DNA from: CAZCZR01 sp964503455
Lineage (GTDB): Bacteria > Bacillota > Clostridia > UBA1381
Assembly: GCA_964503455.1 (NCBI GenBank)
Contig: CAZCZR010000083.1
Location: 1-6,499, forward strand
Length of the DNA stretch: 6,499 bases
Reading direction: 5' to 3'
How positions within the stretch are numbered: position 1 is the first letter of the stretch; every line of letters begins with the position of its first letter. A program made the position numbers and the translations under genes. The notes beneath the pieces are model-generated. The model had not been told where the DNA came from. It did no database searches and worked only from the letters and a program-made list of their open reading frames with translations. This document shows, piece by piece, positions 4,815 to 6,499 of the stretch.

Positions 4815-5906
4815 TTAAAATTTATAAGCCGAAAGCGGTAAAATGACGTGTCCGGCTATTGTCGTAAGCATAACCGCATAAAACATGACTTTTCCGAAAA
4901 GCTCCGCGAATTTCTCGTCCTTGTCTTTCGAGCGTATTCTGTTTATCGCTATTATCAATACTGTTGCTATAAGCACTGTGTAAATACCCCAGATATTTAT
5001 AAATTCCAACAGACCCATATGCAGCGCGTCAGGCACGAGATTTGCGCCTATCATCAGATTTGTCACCGTTCCTATAAGTATAGCGGGCATCATTCCGAGC
5101 GAATCGACTCTGTGATGCGCACACAGAAACAGTGTTATCAGCGCCCATATCCCTGTGCCTATCAGCGCTATAATACATTTCAGATACAATCCGACCGAGC
5201 TTCGGTTTAGCTCCATTACAGTAAGAAATTCTGAATACGCCTCCGTGCCGCCGCTTTTATAATACGCTCCGTATGAATCGGCATCGCAGCGGAGAATAAA
5301 CAGCGCATTGTCATATTTGTTAAGCTCAAAGCCGGCGGCGTTTAGCTTAGAGTTTACTCCGCTGCCGTTTTTATCGGGAACAAATACTATATGCTCAATA
5401 TTTTCGATCGGCTTCAAATATATTCTTAACTGATACGAGCCGAGAGGAAAGCGTTTTGTTGAAAATTCCTTTGAAATATCCGCCGTAACCTCAAAGAGCT
5501 GATAATTATTGCCGTTTTCCCTGTGTTCGTCCTTTTTTGAAATGCTTTTTATCGTTCCCTCGTATATTTCAAAGCCGTTTTCCATATCAAGCTCATTATT
5601 GCCGCTCCAATTAAACCAGCATTTGAAGGTTACCGTATATTTTGAATTTTTAATATCCACACTGTCAAGACGCTCAACATACGCACCAGTTGATACTTGA
5701 ACGGCATTTGCCGATAAAGCGGCTTCCTCGGCCGTATATGTATCCGCTTCCGTCAGATACCGATCCCAAGCCTTTTTCTCGTTTGTTTTGTCTGAAATCA
5801 AATAAACGCTTGCGAATCCGATAAAAAGAATTGCCGCCGCCATCACAAAACAAAGCCAGAACAACAGCTTCTTTCGCTGATCAGACCTTAACATATTGAA
5901 TTTCAT
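4815..5906 (-). CDS. Divergent pentameric ligand-gated ion channel-like membrane protein
   Basis: The 363-residue protein has one N-terminal membrane segment (about 14-37), an extracytoplasmic, probably beta-rich domain (about 40-237) and four C-terminal helices (about 241-263, 268-288, 298-322, 338-358). That is the plan of pentameric ligand-gated (Cys-loop-like) channels. Local resemblances support it: TFKCWFNW (93-100), where these channels have a beta strand with W-x-x-W-like spacing; KRFPLGSYQLRIYL (151-164), recalling FPFDxQxLxI of the loop region; NRSSVGLYLK before helix 1, like the RxxxYYL entry to M1; and helices 2-3 with ANLVPDA (288-294), like NLP in bacterial channels. Asp268 stands near the pore-base Glu of GLIC. 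The usual M1 proline and the FPFD aspartate are absent. Its AAGAGGG ribosome binding site is at 5917-5923. The sequence identifies no ligand or ion. It could instead be an unrelated sensor with the same topology. Confidence 0.5.
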   Translation of the reverse strand: MKFNMLRSDQRKKLLFWLCFVMAAAILFIGFASVYLISDKTNEKKAWDRYLTEADTYTAEEAALSANAVQVSTGAYVERLDSVDIKNSKYTVTFKCWFNWSGNNELDMENGFEIYEGTIKSISKKDEHRENGNNYQLFEVTADISKEFSTKRFPLGSYQLRIYLKPIENIEHIVFVPDKNGSGVNSKLNAAGFELNKYDNALFILRCDADSYGAYYKSGGTEAYSEFLTVMELNRSSVGLYLKCIIALIGTGIWALITLFLCAHHRVDSLGMMPAILIGTVTNLMIGANLVPDALHMGLLEFINIWGIYTVLIATVLIIAINRIRSKDKDEKFAELFGKVMFYAVMLTTIAGHVILPLSAYKF

Positions 5907-5942
5907 TACACAGTCGCCCTCTTAAAACAAGATTTTTCATTT

Positions 5943-5971
5943 ATTATATCATATTTAACGCGATTAAGCAA
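5943..5971 (-). promoter_or_regulatory. Promoter of the channel-like gene
   Basis: On the minus strand TATAAT (5943-5948), preceded by TGA (extended -10), lies 17 bp after a weak -35, TTGCTT (5966-5971). The predicted start near 5936 gives a leader of about 30 nt. The -35 overlaps the last codons of the hydrolase remnant, so this promoter may postdate that gene's decay. Confidence 0.65.
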
Positions 5972-6113
5972 GAGCTATTATAAAGTTTTTCACCCCATCG
6001 GCAGTCATTTTTAGCACAACGGCGCCGCCCATAGAACAGCCATAAAGAACATCTACTGTATTGATTTTGTGTGCTGTCAGCCGCTCCGCTAAATTATCGG
6101 CGATTTCTTCTCC
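5964..6113 (-). pseudogene. Remnant of an alpha/beta-hydrolase gene
   Basis: Immediately after the methyltransferase stop, and in the same frame, 49 codons read like the middle of an alpha/beta hydrolase: a helix (EEIADNLAERLTAHKI), a strand (TVDVLY), the nucleophile elbow GCSMGGAVVL with the G-x-S-x-G serine, then GVKNFIIALA and a TAA at 5964-5966. No start codon precedes the elbow, and the N-terminal oxyanion region, the Asp and the His of the triad are absent. This is therefore a fragment, not a small enzyme. Loss of both ends suggests deletion, followed by use of its end as promoter sequence for the channel-like gene. Confidence 0.6.
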
Positions 6114-6499
6114 TTATTCATAGGCTTTTCTGCAAACGCTGTGAAGTCTAAATCCCTTGTGGCATTCAAATTTCTCTAATATCAATCCCGATGTTTCACA
6201 CAATTTCGCTATATCTTTTTTACCGTATACGCGTACATCGCCTTTTTTGAAAACTCTGTTTATTACGGGAATTTCAATGTGATTGAATATCCACAAAAGC
6301 GCGGTGCTTGATGTTGTCATATCTCTTAAAATCAATCGTCCGTGCGGTTTTAAGACACGCCGTACATTACATAAAAATTTTTCAGGATTAGGGTAGTGAT
6401 GAAAACTCTGCGAACAGATTGCAACATCAAATGAATTATCAGCAAACGGTAGCTCCTCGCAATCACCGCATATAAAATTTACACCGCTGTTTTTTCGTT
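6114..6499 (-). CDS. Class I SAM-dependent methyltransferase, C-terminal part (5' partial)
   Basis: The frame is open from the window edge to TAA at 6114-6116 (127 residues visible). It shows the second half of a UbiE/Methyltransf_11-type fold. GDCEELPFADNSFDVAICSQ is the acidic strand and substrate-facing region after motif I, and SFHHYPNPEKFL follows. RVLKPHGRLILRD is the conserved motif III strand, and after it come a variable helical insert and the closing GLILEKFECHKGFRLHSVCRK. The SAM-binding GxGxG motif I must lie beyond 6499. An internal TTG at 6333-6335 is not the start, because conserved motifs continue upstream of it. The acceptor is unknown; the family includes small-molecule and quinone methylases. 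It appears complete at its C-terminus and directly abuts the hydrolase remnant. Confidence 0.85.
   Translation of the reverse strand, partial: RKNSGVNFICGDCEELPFADNSFDVAICSQSFHHYPNPEKFLCNVRRVLKPHGRLILRDMTTSSTALLWIFNHIEIPVINRVFKKGDVRVYGKKDIAKLCETSGLILEKFECHKGFRLHSVCRKAYE

Noticed and set aside
4606..4818. Plus-strand 70-residue frame
   Set aside because: It overlaps the tRNA-Arg gene and the tRNA promoter on the other strand, has no ribosome binding site and resembles nothing known.
6114..6335. Short complete gene starting at the TTG at 6333
   Set aside because: Conserved methyltransferase motifs continue upstream in the same frame to the window edge, so this is an internal codon.
1..6499. 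CRISPR array, transposase, phage genes or retron-like elements
   Set aside because: No regularly spaced repeats, transposase motifs, terminal inverted repeats or reverse transcriptase motifs were seen.

Overview
The window looks like a chromosomal segment from an anaerobic Firmicute of the Clostridia type. That placement is an inference from frequent ATA codons, AGGAGG-type ribosome binding sites, consensus sigma-A promoters and the gene families present. No taxonomic marker gene lies inside.

Left edge (1-369): the tail of an unidentified plus-strand gene ends at 92 and overlaps a decayed ASCH-domain gene (one nonsense codon, one frameshift). Its 3' end runs into a perfect consensus promoter (TTGACA, 17 bp, TATAAT at 276-304), followed by a transcribed-leader dyad.

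Centre (370-4072, plus strand): that promoter leads into a five-gene run. The genes are a GtrA-type membrane protein, larE (sulfur insertase), larB (NaAD carboxylase/hydrolase), a class V cysteine desulfurase, and a short DUF3343 putative Se/S carrier that is easily missed because a tidy opposite-strand frame overlaps it. LarE and LarB make two of the three steps to the nickel-pincer nucleotide cofactor of lactate racemase-type enzymes. The LarE has the three-cysteine pattern expected of the [4Fe-4S] type. With a desulfurase and a sulfur/selenium carrier beside it, the simplest reading is a sulfur supply line for the cofactor: L-cysteine, then desulfurase, then carrier, then LarE, then pincer precursor. 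larC and larA are not in the window.

Right of centre (4075-4632, minus strand): an imperfect dyad separates the operon from a convergent DtxR/MntR-like regulator whose expected metal ligands are mostly replaced. Directly upstream of it lie an intrinsic terminator and a tRNA-Arg(CCT) with its own near-consensus promoter.

Right side (4815-6499, minus strand): a 363-residue membrane protein has the layout of a pentameric ligand-gated ion channel subunit (N-terminal membrane segment, about 200-residue beta-rich domain, four C-terminal helices). It has its own promoter. Upstream are a remnant of an alpha/beta hydrolase and the C-terminal part of a SAM-dependent methyltransferase that runs off the window.
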